A stretch of DNA of 64,000 nucleotides from Helichrysum umbraculigerum. Lineage: Eukaryota > Streptophyta > Magnoliopsida > Asterales > Asteraceae. Under the pieces are notes generated by a model that worked only from the letters and a program-made list of their open reading frames with translations, made no database searches and was not told where the DNA came from. The stretch lies in assembly GCA_949592205.1 (NCBI GenBank), contig CATIUR010000002.1, forward strand, positions 5,804,501 to 5,868,500. Direction: 5' to 3'. The position numbers were made by a program, and so were the translations under genes. Every line of letters starts with the position of its first letter. The stretch's first letter is position 1. This document shows positions 1 through 11,825 of this stretch, piece by piece.

Positions 1-12
1 CTGTTCATTTCA

Positions 13-3000
13 ATGGGTACTCTTCAACTAAACAACAACACAATTCCTGATTCTTCACCGTTAAAGAAGTCGCCTTCTTTTCGATTCACTCGAAAAAAAT
101 CAATATCAAGAACAGCCACTGAGATTGATGATATCATTAATCATTTACATGGTTCAGATCCTGTTCGTTACGAGCTCAACCGTCTTGAAAACCAACTGCG
201 AGGTAACTAAGGCTCCATTTCATCGTGATGTTCTGTGTTCTGTTTATTTGGTTTAATTAGTGAACAGGATTTAGTTATACATATAGTGTTTTCAAGTTTC
301 TAAAGGGTGTAAAGATCTTGTTACACTTTTGAGTTTGTTGAGGCATACAGATTAGGGATTCGGGTATAAAACAGTAATGTACATCTTGTTTGTATCAAAT
401 TATTTACTATTATTGTATTACGTCTGAGTTATAAGTTACTGAAAATTTTCATTTGTAACCGATTAACCGTCTGACAAAAAATGGTAATCTTTTTCTCTCT
501 GTATAACGACGTTCAGTTTTATATGAAAATGGTGAACTTACCAGTAAGAAAAAGAGTGACAAATGGGTACATAAGGTCATCTTGTAAGGACTAAGGTGAA
601 GAAAAAATATGAAGCACGATGACAATTTATGCGGCGTATATGATAAACGTATCTTGTTTGTTCTGTATTAAAGTAAAACACATACGGATTTTGGTGTGTG
701 TACTTGACACTTTAAATTGTATATTTGTAGAAAAAGTATGTTACTACTGCTTTAAGAATGAATTTTGGAACTGAACATTAATTTGTTTGATATATGATGT
801 TAGATCTTAGTGTTTAGATTTGTGACTTACTTAGGTAAGTGAGTAGTGTCAAATTTACGTTTTTTGAAACGGAAAATTTAGGTTAATTATAGTTTCATCC
901 ATATTTGACAATATAATGGTAGTATATCTGCATTTCTTGTGAACACATCAGAGGTAGGTTGCTAATATTGGTGATAGGATTTGTAATATTGAAGAAGTCA
1001 GAAGTAGGCTGTTTAGAAAGATGCTAATTGCCTAAAACTAGAATTTTATTGATCAAACTTCTTTGCTGATACATTATAATATCAATCTTCATCCAGATAA
1101 AGATAGAGAATTGGGAGATGCATATGCAGAAATCAAAGCATTGAAGTACCATGAACGCCTAAAAGAAAAGGCTGAGGAAGAGGTGGTCCATTTGTATTTC
1201 AATGTTCAATCCATTATCACCATTGAGCTTTATTTGTAAAAAAAGAGGTTTCATGATTCATAGTTGATCTGTTATGTTTATGTTGTTGCAGCTGAATGAC
1301 GAGCTAAGCAAAGTAGATGAAAAGCTTAAGAAAACTGAATCGCTTTTGGAAAGCAAGGTAAGAAGATAAATGATTAAAGATTTGAACTTTTGTTTCATGA
1401 GTTGATTAAGTTAATTTATGGTATACAGAATTTAGAGATTAAGAAAATAAATGATGAGAGAAAGCAAGCTCTGGCTGCACAATTTGCTGCAGAAGCCACT
1501 CTTCGAAGAGTTCACGCAGCACAAAAAGATGACGAGATACCTCCTATTGAAGCTATTCTCGCACCATTGGAGGCCGAACTCAAGTTGGTAAAAATGGAGG
1601 TAAATACATTACACAACACACACTGTTAGATCCTTAATTACCTTAGTGAGGTCGAGATTTATTTATCTTATTTGACTGTTTCAGGTATCAAAGTTGCAGG
1701 ATGACAATCGAGCACTTGATCGTCTTAGTAAATCAAAAGAAGCTGCACTTTTAGAGGCAGAGAGAACCGTTGGAATAGCCATGACAAAAGCATCAATGGT
1801 TGATGATCTTCAAAACAAAAACCAGGAGCTCATGAAACAGATTGAGATATGTCAGGTTAGATTGTTTTACATTAAATTTTTATTTCCGGTAGTGTTTAAG
1901 TATACTTGGTTTGTAATGTGTAGGAGGAGAACAAAATCTTGGATAAAATGAATCGACAGAAAGTTTTAGAGGTTGAGAAGCTAACTCAAACTGTTCATGA
2001 GCTCGAAGAAGCTGTTCTGGCTGGTGGAGCTGCTGCCAATGTTGTGCGCGATTATGAGCGTAGACTGCAAGAGACAAATGTGAGAATTTCTCTCATCAGT
2101 TTATACAAGTTTGAAACTTTGAAGGGTGGTGTTAATTCTTGAAACTGTGTGTAGGAAGAGAAGAAGGTATTGGACCGTGAATTGGCTCGTGCCAAAATTT
2201 CTGCAAACCGTGTTGCTGTTGTAGTGGCGAATGACTGGAAAGATACTGACAACAAAGTAATGCCCGTTAGGCAATGGCTTGAGGAAAGAAGAGTTTTTCA
2301 GGTATGCACTGACTCGAATTTTATGGATAATGAAACTAACCACTAGAGATGGTGGGCCAGTCAGGTCCTGTAATGGGTCGAAATGAGCTGGATCAGAATG
2401 GGATGATCTGCAAACAGTTTTTTGTCCATTTGTTAAGTGTATTTCAATAATTAATGTCTTAGTTATGACTTATGATTACAGAAATATGACTATTATAAAG
2501 AAAATAAAAAATTTTAAATGAAATGAATTATGAAGTTTTATGCTTTGAAAATAGACTTGGAATCACTTCCGAGTTCCGACCCATTTGACTTGATACTTTA
2601 AACATTACCCGTTAGATGTAAAAGAGACCCAAATACTCATGTCCTATCATCTCCAATGAACACATTGCATGATTTGGTATTTTGGTTCATTTATCATCTC
2701 GAGGATACAGCTGACATAAATATGCAAACTTTGTTATATTTTTTGGTTTTTCAGGGAGAATTGCAGCATCTAAAAGAGAAACTGACGGTTGCAGAACGCA
2801 CTGCAAAGGCAGAAGCGCAGTTAAAAGTGAGGGGATTAAAATCATTCGAAATTTTTCATGGTAGTATAGTTTTTTATTGTCTCGTTTGAAACATAACGTT
2901 CATCTTATAACCGTGACATTCATAGGAAAAATACCAATTGCGTTTCAAAGTTTTGGAGGAAAGATTTAAGCAATCATCTCGTAATGGTGTTTCTTGTGCT

Positions 3001-3944
3001 GCCATTGAAAGAACTATGAGCAATATACGTGCACCTCGCCAATCTCTTGGAGGAGCTGAAAAGTTATCAAGATCATCTTCTAGTAGATTTTCATCAAGAA
3101 ATTTACTTAAAAATGGAAGTATCTCATCAAAAGTATATGATAGTAGCAAATTAGTAGATTCAGATAAACTATTCCCTGATGAATCTGAACATGCTGATGA
3201 GAAAGATAAGTCAAAACACGAAGATTCTGTATCCGGGATGTTATATGATATGTTACAAAAGGAGGTTTTGGCCTTACAAAAAGCTTGTCATCAAAGAGAT
3301 CAAAATATCAAAGAAAAAAGCAACACAATTGAGGTTTGTAGCACTTTTCATGATGTTAAGAATTTTTTATGTGTAACTACTTAATAATCTGAAACTTACA
3401 GATATTGGCAAAAAATGTTGAGACGCTGAATAGGGCAATGGAGATAGAGGGCAAAAGAACAAGGAGAGAAATAGCTGCTATGGAAAAAGAATTTGCTGCC
3501 TTACGTGTTGGTGATAAAGAACGAGAAAGTCGTATGGGACGACGTACCAGTGTTCCGAGGTTAGATCTTTATATAAGTTTCATAAATCTACAACTATGAT
3601 GAGCAAAACAAAAGAAAAATATACATAATGTTGCATAAGTATAAGTGTAGCATACTCACCCGTTTTTAAATCTGATATGTCTGACCCATAACCCATTTGA
3701 TGCATGAACCAACCCCAACCCGCCCATTTCGCCAACTATATGTAGTTTTTAAGTTTATGATACAACCATCATATGTTATGATCTCTCGTATTCAACTAAA
3801 CAGTGGGGTAAAAAGTGACAACTAAAGTATTTTCCTTTTAATGATCAGTAATGAATATGTTACATGTACATAAACATTGATTATTAGAATGGCTACTAAC
3901 TTGCATTATCTTATGTGATTTTCAGAACTCGTGTGATGACTTAA
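13..3944 (+). CDS. MAP70: Microtubule-associated protein 70 (MAP70 family), 11 exons
   Basis: Plant-specific coiled-coil protein that binds cortical microtubules and is involved in cell-shape and wall patterning (family knowledge). I assembled exons by GT-AG borders and phase: 13-202, 1097-1182, 1292-1357, 1429-1599, 1685-1855, 1924-2079, 2155-2301, 2755-2826, 2926-3333, 3402-3559, 3926-3944. They total 1644 nt, an exact reading frame for 547 residues plus stop. Recognisable family blocks are the ELNRLENQLR start of the coiled coil (exon 1), DRELGDAYAEIKAL (exon 2), the AAQFAAEATLRRVHAAQKDDE and PPIEAILAPLEAELK region (exon 4), SMVDDLQNKNQELMKQIEIC (exon 5), EEAVLAGGAAANVVRDY (exon 6), KVMPVRQWLEERR (exon 7) and the Ser-rich APRQSLGGAEKLSRSSSSR stretch (exon 9). 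The length is shorter than MAP70-1 (about 620) and closer to MAP70-5, but I do not assign the paralogue. The last exon is the weakest call: reading through exon 10 would instead stop at 3599. The ATG at 13 is the only N-terminal candidate seen; the promoter lies outside the window. Confidence 0.93.
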
Positions 3945-4308
3945 TTTATAAGAAGTGCAAGTTCAACAGATTGCCTAGATAGATAGGTTATATGAATTTT
4001 ATTCGTTGATTATGTTAAAGATCTAATTTTGGTATGTTATGCATCTTTTATGTGTCTTATCATATACTCATGATGATGAAGTTATATAAACAGTGTGCAA
4101 TAAAGTTGCTACATGCCCTTAGAACACTAACACCTTAGTTCCAGGGTGGCACTCTGACCTAATAATGTTCCCAAGTTCCAACATCCCCTGAACCTTATGG
4201 TCTATTATTAGAAGACAATCAGTGATTGGAAAAATAGCAAACGAAATACTCAAAAGACTTGTGCCTAAGAACTCAATAGCGCAAATAAAAAAGACAAAGA
4301 ATTACTAA

Positions 4309-4358
<50 letters not shown>

Positions 4359-4642
4359 GTTATGAAGCAAGTGTATTACTATTGGATCGCATGAAATCAT
4401 TGTAGTTCATACTTCAAAGATTATTTATGTTTGTGGTACCATAAGCTTGTTCACTTGTTGTGTGCCTTGCTCAACTTGAATAGAAGGGGGTACTCACCGT
4501 CTGCACCAAAATATCAATCAGAAGCTTTACTTATAGGGTATATATGATATTTAGGTGGTTTAGGAAGGGGTATATGTAATTCTCCCTAAGAAGAAACAAC
4601 CTCTCAGAAAGCATCTAGCAATTAATAACGTCAACCGAAAGA
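3945..4642. other. Intergenic, no gene seen
   Basis: This is the downstream flank of the MAP70 gene. Apart from the TA microsatellite at 4311-4358 I see only AT-rich unique-looking sequence. There is no convincing ORF or terminal-repeat structure. Confidence 0.6.
4311..4358. repeat. (TA)n microsatellite
   Basis: Almost pure alternating TA for about 48 bases with one TTT interruption. Confidence 0.95.
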
Positions 4643-5008
4643 ATGAGAATGAAAATCGTTAGCATGAAACTAACGGAGAGAATGTTTATCGAACTGTTGA
4701 GAGTAACTATTGGCTACATATTTGTTCTGCTAATGGTCACAATCGCAGCCGTATTTCTTGCGGCGATTTTTGTCCGATCGATGGCCCACGGTTTTGTTGC
4801 ATTTGCACTAGACGCGGGTTATTCTCAAAACGTGGCTGATGGTAGTTCTTTTATAATTCGAAACTCGTTCCTACCACTCGTATTCCTTGTCTATTGCTGG
4901 TCTTATGCAGAGGCGGAGCTGGGAATAAATACAAGGGGTATCACAAAATTTTTAAGTAAATCTATACTAAAACAAGTTAAAATTTGTATGATTTCGTTTA
5001 ATATGTAG
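4643..5008 (+). CDS. Small predicted membrane protein, 3' end replaced by hAT insertion
   Basis: An ORF of 121 residues that I do not recognise. The first 88 or so codons are native. They contain a strongly hydrophobic segment at roughly residues 20-45 (IGYIFVLLMVTIAAVFLAA), a polar loop (ALDAGYSQNVADG) and a second hydrophobic stretch (NSFLPLVFLVYCW). From residue 89 the reading frame runs into the hAT MITE at 4908, so the C-terminus AEAELGINT onward is transposon sequence. If the element and one copy of the 8-bp duplication are removed, the native frame continues another 17 codons and stops at TAG 5634-5636. A related reading frame sits at 23602-23739 (shared xxxGxVAxALDxGxSQxVA and FIIRNxFxPL), which suggests selection once acted on this frame. 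Expression and function are unknown, and it may now be a pseudogene. Confidence 0.5.
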   Translation: MRMKIVSMKLTERMFIELLRVTIGYIFVLLMVTIAAVFLAAIFVRSMAHGFVAFALDAGYSQNVADGSSFIIRNSFLPLVFLVYCWSYAEAELGINTRGITKFLSKSILKQVKICMISFNM

Positions 5009-5578
5009 AATTACATCAAAAAGTACAATATCAACCAAAATCTAGATTTTCCTCGTCATTCACCCATAAGTTGGTAGCGATGATTAACAGCGTCGTCTGA
5101 AACACCCATAAATTATTACATGACGCTTTTTTTGTTGTTGTTACCTTTTCAATTATTTTTTTTACCAGAAAAACTTCAAATAAATACTCATTGGAGTTGC
5201 TCTGGGTGAAATTTGCAAAAGGTTTAGTAAAAAAGGATAAAGAAGTTGAGTCTGAGCAAAGTTCCTTTGTATATCGTATCTATATTAGGTTTATTTTATC
5301 TTTTAATTACTATATTATACGGAGTATTATTTTTCTTTAAATAAACGTATACACACTTGTTTGAGAGAGTTGGGCTTATTATAGTGTGTGGGCTTTTTCA
5401 ATAGTGGGTCTAACTAGATTTATATAGGGTTAGGGTAACTGGATAAGTAATCACAATCGTTTTTTATATGTAGCTTTTATGCTATATATACTAATAAGTT
5501 AATTTTTTTATACACTTAGATATATAAAAGTAATATGTAGCAGCGGCTACCCCTTGCACCATAATAACTCCGCCACTG
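4908..5578. mobile_element. hAT-type MITE, copy 1 (671 bp)
   Basis: The ends are CAGAGGCGGAG and CTCCGCCACTG, an imperfect terminal inverted repeat of the hAT CAGNG type. Both sides carry AAGGGGTA further in. It is flanked by a perfect 8-bp target duplication GTCTTATG (4900-4907 and 5579-5586), as expected for hAT transposases. There is no transposase coding, so it is a non-autonomous derivative. It is nearly identical to 8554-9710 once the Helitron in that copy is subtracted. It sits inside the 3' end of the ORF beginning at 4643. Confidence 0.92.
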
Positions 5579-5823
5579 GTCTTATGTGTGTTTTGGTAGA
5601 AAGATCTTTTTTGAAAGAGGTATCAATAAAAACTAGCAAGATAATAGGACTTACAACCATGAGAGTGTGGGTAGAGTAATCTTCATTTGTTCAATTTTAT
5701 AATAATGCCTTTTTTTTGTTTAACTTCGTTTTTTTTTTTCAAATGTTTTGCTTGCTTGTTCGATACCTTCCGTACAAGTTTAGTTCAATATATAGTTCAA
5801 ATGTCTTTTGTTTTGAGTTATAA

Positions 5824-6514
5824 GAGCACATGGTGTGGTAACCGGTGTTCTGGACAGTGTTCTGGAGAATGTTGAAAGTAAGGATTCTGTGGTGTGGTGA
5901 AACTGAAATCACAGTGTTCTGGACAGTGTTCTGGAGTTTTTTATTATTTGTTTTATTTGATTTTTTAATAAAGATAATTGTATAAATTAATATATAAAAA
6001 ATAAATAAATTAAATAAACAACATTTTATTCATTAAAAAAAATAAAAAAAAATACAAATCCTAAAAAATAAAATGCATAATTTAAACACACGATTTAAAA
6101 AGTCCTAAAAATTTAAAATACAATAGATGGAATTATATAGAATTTTTGTTGTTGTTTTTTGTTGTTTGGTGGAATTATATAGAAATATATGGAAATATAT
6201 ATAGGAAGGTGAATGTGATACTATATATATAGGAAGGAACATTTTTTTGATTCAAACAAAACTTCTACATTTAACTCGAAGGAAGAAAACAAATAACAAG
6301 AAAACAAATAAATAAAAACACACCCATGACATTTGCATGAAAAAAGGAAGAAAAAAACAAAAAAAAAAACTGGGAACGTTGAACTCAACACCGTTCGTAT
6401 CTGGACGTTGAACGACAAAATCGTGCGAGAACGCCAGCACGGTCTGGCAGAACGCCGTGGCACGGCGTTCTCGTCGTAGAACTTTGATGCCACATCATCG
6501 CATACCGTGTGCTC
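5824..6514. mobile_element. PIF/Harbinger-type MITE (691 bp)
   Basis: The terminal inverted repeats are GAGCACATGGTGTGG at the left and the reverse complement of GAGCACACGGTATGC at the right. They are flanked by TAA on both sides (5821-5823 and 6515-6517), the 3-bp target duplication of PIF/Harbinger elements. The inside is AT-rich, with a repeated GTGTTCTGGACAGTGTTCTGG block at about 5847-5867 and 5913-5933 and a GC-rich hairpin-like stretch near 6420-6475. No transposase frame is seen. Confidence 0.82.
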
Positions 6515-7010
6515 TAATGTTCGTTTTCTTTTTCTTTTTTTTAAGTTAACTTTAGTGGGGGCTTGTGCCCTTTATGACCAATCAAATATTAGTGTATATT
6601 GAAATTTGCCCGAGGCCCAAAACACTGAAACAGATATTGCCCTCGGTGAATATGCCAAAAAAAAAAAAAAAATTCCATTGGGCCAAGGAAATACACCGTG
6701 TTAGCGTTACTTTTTTTGTTGATCCGTATATTCAAGCCCACGTTTTTTGTGTTCTTCCATTCAAAAGGGAACTTAAATAATTTATCGCAATTCCCGAACG
6801 AATATAATTTGCCCTCAAAGAAAAAAAAAACTTGACAGTATGTCACAAGCTTGGCACTTGTGACTGGATGTTTGTGACTTGCGACCTGGACACGACTAGC
6901 TTTTGTCTCGGACTAACGGATTTATTTTACCGGGTCTTGCGACTTGTGATCTCTCATGGTTCTTGGTCTCACTTTGATTCTTGCCTTCTCAAAATCTTGG
7001 AGTAAGACGC
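6515..7010. other. Intergenic, nothing identified
   Basis: AT-rich sequence with short A and T runs. No gene, terminal repeats or RNA structure that I can support. Confidence 0.5.
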
Positions 7011-7590
7011 TTAAACTTTCCCCATTGGATCACTTTCAACACTTTTAACATTGAATGCTGACTTTGATAAAGACAAACGCTCCAAATTATTTTTCCTATG
7101 TAAGTCTGTATCATCTGAACATAAATGAAAAATAAGATAGCCCACACACCAAAACCCAGGAATAAAGGAAGAGACTAGTATGTATTTGAGAGTTTTAGAA
7201 TGAATCCTAAAATTGGCTGGTGACAACTCATTAAACAGTAATGTATATGAAAATAAGGTTGTGAGCATAAATGCAAACATATTTTTTATGTTCACATCCA
7301 TAACACACTTGAAATTTTCACTTAAAACAGATAGGGAAAAATATACAAAGACAAGGTTTACTGAAGCTAAAACTGAAATGATGAATGATGGATGAGCATC
7401 AAAAATATACAAAGACAAGGTTTACTGAAGCTAAAATGAGTTTAGTACGTTACAGTAACAATCTCGTACAGCGAACGATCAAAATCACGGGGAGGAGACG
7501 GCAACTCAATGCTTGTTCTAGAAGCATCCATGCGTGATAATGATGATGATTGCTTACTATAGCATCACTGTGAGGATGAGTGCTTATTAG
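7011..7590 (-). pseudogene. Unknown membrane-protein-like reading frame, probably a relic
   Basis: On the minus strand 7418-7011 there is an open frame of 135 residues with hydrophobic segments (FIISVLASVNLVFVYFSLSV, MFAFMLTTLFSYTLLF, VSSFIPGFWCVGYLIF). Just upstream on the same strand, around 7530-7440, is a short Ser/Pro frame (MDASRTSIELPSPPRDFD). A 28-base block ending in AAGGTTTACTGAAGCTAAAA occurs twice, at 7347-7376 and 7407-7435, so the frame includes a local duplication. The IPGFWCVGYLIF segment recurs inverted at 49062-49114, inside another uncharacterised frame. I do not recognise the family. It could be a real lineage-specific gene or repeat-derived DNA that is open by chance. Confidence 0.35.
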
Positions 7591-7792
7591 TGGAACATAA
7601 CGGTAACTAGAATGCCATAGCAGAAGAGAGAATGTCTAAATTTGTGTTTTGATGTTTGTTTGTTTTATGTTTTTCTGAAAACCAAAAAATATGTGTTGTA
7701 AAAAGAGTATGTGCGCCAAAATTTGAAAATGAATTTTATTTACATATACATTCCCTATAAAATCTATCAAATTACATTTTAAACCTTTATGT

Positions 7793-8201
7793 TTGGAATG
7801 ACAATGAGGCGGATTCGAGGCGGGGAGTGATAACCCCAACCTCAAACCCATTAATTAAAAAATCTCCAAACCCGCCTCAAACTCCAGCGGGGTTCTTATC
7901 GGGTCACCCCATTGGGGACATAGGTCACCCCAAACCCTAACGGGAATCGGGTACCCCACCGGAAACATCGGGTCCTTAAAACCGTTTTCACATTGATAAT
8001 ACTCCAAACTCGATGTTTTTACGGATTTTCTTTACAATAATATCTGGCAATTTATATAATAATATTCCCCTATTAAAAAAACAAATTAATGTAGTGATCA
8101 AGATAACATATATAAGTTTGTCTACATTAATGATACTACTGCACAGCTCAAAATTACCAAGTTCATTACAAATTGGTCTTAGAATATCTTGACTAACGAA
8201 G

Positions 8202-8268
<67 letters not shown>

Positions 8269-8427
8269 AGGCAGGGCGGAGCAAGGATGATAGTACCCAA
8301 ACCCGATAAGAATCCCCATTTTGCACCCCAAAATCCGTCCCGAAATCCGAAATGTCGTCTCCAATCCGACCCGAAAAGTGTGGGGTTCGGGAATCCCCAT
8401 CAGATTCGGTTTCTTTTGCCATCCCTA
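7793..8427. mobile_element. Degenerate hAT MITE rich in CCCGA/CCCCA repeats (635 bp)
   Basis: It is flanked by a perfect 8-bp duplication CTTTATGT (7785-7792 and 8428-8435). The right end GCCATCCCTA is a typical TAGGGATGGC terminus in reverse. The left end TTGGAATGAC is a decayed version. The outer parts carry repeated ACCCGA, CCCCAAACCC and GGGGTTC motifs running inwards from both sides. The middle has a (TA)n tract at 8204-8262. No coding sequence. Confidence 0.8.
8204..8262. repeat. (TA)n microsatellite
   Basis: About 59 bases of alternating TA inside the 7793-8427 MITE. The short predicted peptides through it are YIYI runs and not genes. Confidence 0.95.
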
Positions 8428-8553
8428 CTTTATGTCTCTAGAATGTTGTTGAAATATGAAGATTTTTAAGTAAATGAAATTCAACAATATAAATATATTT
8501 CCTATAAATATATAAATGTTGTCGAATGCCGACCTTTTGGAGATAGGTCGATT

Positions 8554-9710
8554 CAGAGGCGGAGCTGGGAATAAATACAAGGGGTATCACAAAATTTTTA
8601 AGTAAATCTATACTAAAACAAGTTAAAATTTGTATGATTTCGTTTAATATGTAGAATTACATCAAAAAGTACAATATCAACCAAAATCTAGATTTTCCTC
8701 GTGATTCACCCATAAGTTGGTAGCGATGATTAACATCGTCGTCTGAAACACCCATAAATTATTACCTGACACTTTTTTTGTTGGTGAGGCAAATTCATTT
8801 TTGTTGTTGTTACCTTTTCAATTATTTTTTTTACCAGAAAAACTTCAAATAAACACTCATTGGAGTTGCTCTGGGTGAAATTTGCAAAAGGTTTAGTAAA
8901 AAAGGATAAAGAAGTTGAGTCTGAGCAAAGTTCCTTTGTATATCGTATCTATATTAGGTTTATTTTATCTTTTAATTACTATACTAGACATCAAACCCGT
9001 GTATACACACGGGCCATTGAATGTGAATTTGATTTTTATAATTACGCGAATTATGTATACGATAAAATTCTATTATTTCGTAAAAGTTGAAAAAAATATG
9101 CAATGAAGTTCAAAAGTCCTTAAACGAAAGTAGTATAATAGATTGATTGCGTATATTAATTAATAATTGTAATAAAATACAAAGAATTAAGATTAAGATT
9201 ATATTTATTTATTACCTTATTTAAAGTTAAAATCCTCCTTATACAAGTATTCCAATGAAATTAGGAACCTAAAATAATAATAATTATATTGACAAATTAT
9301 AATATAAAAATATATTTCAATACAAAATATGTATTTATGACATCATCTCATCCTAAATTTTAGCTAATTGGACAAAATTAAAGAATTTAATTGGTTAATT
9401 GGGATTTTGATGATGTCATCATCCGCTTCCTATATATAATTTAAGATTATACGGAGTATTATTTTTCTTTAAATAAACGTATACACACTTGTTTGAGAGA
9501 GTTGGGCTTATTATAGTGTGTGGGCTTTTTCAATAGTGGGTCTAACTAGATTTATATAGGGTTAGGGTAACTGGATAAGTAATCACAATCGTTTTTTATA
9601 TGTAGCTTTTATGCTATATATACTAATAAGTTAATTTTTTTATACACTTAGATATATAAAAGTAATATGTAGCAGCGGCTACCCCTTGCACCATAATAAC
9701 TCCGCCACTG
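8554..9710. mobile_element. hAT-type MITE, copy 2, carrying a Helitron (1157 bp)
   Basis: Same termini as copy 1 (CAGAGGCGGAG ... CTCCGCCACTG) with its own perfect 8-bp target duplication GGTCGATT (8546-8553 and 9711-9718). It is colinear with copy 1 apart from a small indel of about 23 bases near 8782 and a 463-bp insertion (8984-9446). 671 + 23 + 463 gives the observed length. The near identity of the two copies implies recent mobilisation. Confidence 0.92.
8984..9446 (-). mobile_element. Non-autonomous Helitron, 463 bp, exact ends
   Basis: Comparison with the empty site in copy 1 of the hAT MITE gives both borders directly. On the minus strand the element begins TCTTAAATT, ends GATGTCTAG, and sits between host A and T with no target duplication. 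Eight to nine bases before the CTAG is a hairpin CCCGTGT-GTAT-ACACGGG. These are all the canonical Helitron features (5' TC, 3' hairpin, CTRR, A/T insertion site). It has no Rep/helicase coding. Confidence 0.93.
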
Positions 9711-9718
9711 GGTCGATT

Positions 9719-11130
9719 GGATTTACAACAGACCAGCAAGGCACCAACAACACTTTCTTTGATTAGAAATTCAAATATGTATTACGATTTTATAAATAGT
9801 TTTTGTCTCATGATACATTAATGCATGTATCATGAGATTTTGGTGATATTTTACATGAACCTTAACATCATAAACCGTCATAACTAATTATGTTTATCGA
9901 ATTGTAGAGCTTCACCCCAGCCCGAGACCGACTAGTTTAAATTTCAAAGAGTTCGAGCTTGTTTATTTAAAATAATTTAATACATAAAAGAAAAAACAAA
10001 TGCACAAATGAAATTTAGGAATAAGTTCAAAGACTAAAAGTCATAGCTTAAAAAGGGTGCATTGATCATCTACGAATGTTTGACAAAAGTTGATTAACGA
10101 TGCAGGGACTGTCAGCGTATAAAATCGATGATTGAAATCTTTAAATAACAGATAAAGAGAGACTAAATTTGAAATTTCATGAATACCACAAGAAGGATCC
10201 ATGCAATTTACTCAAAATAGAATATTCTTATCATTGATTTTCTTTACTTTTCAATATCAAAACAAATCTGTAAGTCCATATATAAAAAGAGTTAATGATT
10301 CTCTTTCTATCATTAATTACCTATAAAGTCTTAACGAAAAACTTTTAACCCATAAAGCGTAAAAGAAAACAAACGATCCATGACTCCCCGATGTTTTACA
10401 TTACAATGCCAATTGTCGAAGCATTTTGAGCGCCGTTGAAGACCTTAATCCCCGAGTAATGCTTTTCAACTTGTCAAAGGACTTCTTAAAATTTTCCTCA
10501 TGCTTAGAGGCTCTTTGTATAGTCTTTTTAATCTTCTATTTTAAAGTTACTCTAATTGAAATGCTTGGCTTTGATAGAAAAAAAGGTTAGTGTACGTTTA
10601 CGTACTTTGTTACCTGATCATTATATCTCTATGATCAAAGTACGTAACTATCGATTTTTCCCTATTATTATTGACTTTAGCAATTTTATTTCCAAGTTTA
10701 AGATATTTGAACTAACTATAGTTTACTATATCATTTTCAGATAGAAGTCGAAAGAATACAAATACCAATACTGAGAAAAGTAGCCGAGTATGCAAACAAA
10801 ATGTCGATTGTACCCAAATTTGCATTATGAGATTATCGACATTTACATGTATTTATAGAATAACCACCATAATCAAGATATGTGGGTCTAGTGGATCTTA
10901 TTTGAAAAGAAACAAAGAAATCAAATATGACGTACGTATATGTGAGTTTTGTATTCACATTAAGTTTAAAATGTTTTTGTTTAGACTCCTCTTAATATGC
11001 GGGATAAATTAAAAACGATGTTGTCACGTAAAAGTGCAAAATTATTTTCTAAAAGTTGTACAACTTGTAGTAATAAAAAGGCGTGGTTATTATATGTTTG
11101 TTGATGTCGAAAAGGGATGTCCAAAAAGTA
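9719..11130. other. Intergenic, nothing identified
   Basis: AT-rich. There is a short imperfect inverted repeat around 10601-10650 (TTACGTACTTTG and CAAAGTACGTAA). No supported gene. Confidence 0.5.
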
Positions 11131-11169
11131 AGCTCTTTCAAATTTTTTTTTTTTTTTTTTGTTTATGTT

Positions 11170-11815
11170 TCACTATGGTATTTCTTTACGTTTTCGTAAA
11201 GGGGTGTTCAAAGGAGTGAAAGTTGGTAGGAATGAGGAGGTAATATCACATCTACAATATGCGGATGACACTATCATTTTTGGTGAATGGAGTATGTTGA
11301 ATGGAAAGAACCTTACGAGAATAATGAAATGCTCTCAAGATGCCTCGGGTTTAAAAATTAATTTGAGCAAAAGTAAATTATATGGAGTTGGTGTCAATAA
11401 CTGTGAAGTTGAGCTTGTAGTTAGTGACATGGGGTGTACATCCGGGAAAATCCCATTCAATTATCTTGGGATTCCAATTGGTCTAAATATGAGAAGGCTG
11501 GAAGTTGGAAACCAATTATTGACAAGTTCAAAAACAAATTGTCGGTTTGGAAAGCAAAAACGATCTCATATGGTGGGAGACTAACTTTGGTTCGATCAGT
11601 TCTTGGTAGCATGTCCTTGTATTACTTTTCCTTGTTCCGAGCCCCATTGAGTGTCATAAATACTTTAGAGAGTTTGAGAAGAAATTTCTTTTGGATGGGA
11701 ATGTTGAAAAAAGAAAAATTGCTCGGGTCAAATGGGAAAAATTGTCAGCAAAATTTGAGTTTAGTGGGTTAAATATTGGAAGCTTAAAAGCTTCCAATTT
11801 GGGGGAAAATAAGAA
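11170..11815 (+). pseudogene. LINE (non-LTR retrotransposon) reverse transcriptase relic
   Basis: The frame beginning near 11171 reads the C-terminal half of a plant LINE reverse transcriptase: ISHLQYADDTIIFGEW contains the YADD catalytic motif, followed by ASGLKINLSKSKLYGVGV and the FNYLGIPIG block. The frame breaks near 11460-11500 and continues in another phase through WKPIIDKFKNKLSVWKAK, SYGGRLTLVRSVLGS and LRRNFFWMG. It then shifts again into KIARVKWEKL near 11720. It is both 5'- and 3'-truncated, lacks the endonuclease and the zinc-binding tail, and is a dead fragment. A T-run at 11142-11160 precedes it. Confidence 0.88.
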
Positions 11816-11825
11816 CCTTATATTA

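Noticed and set aside
8204..8422. Minus-strand ORF with YIYIYI repeats
   Set aside because: Generated by the (TA)n tract inside a MITE.
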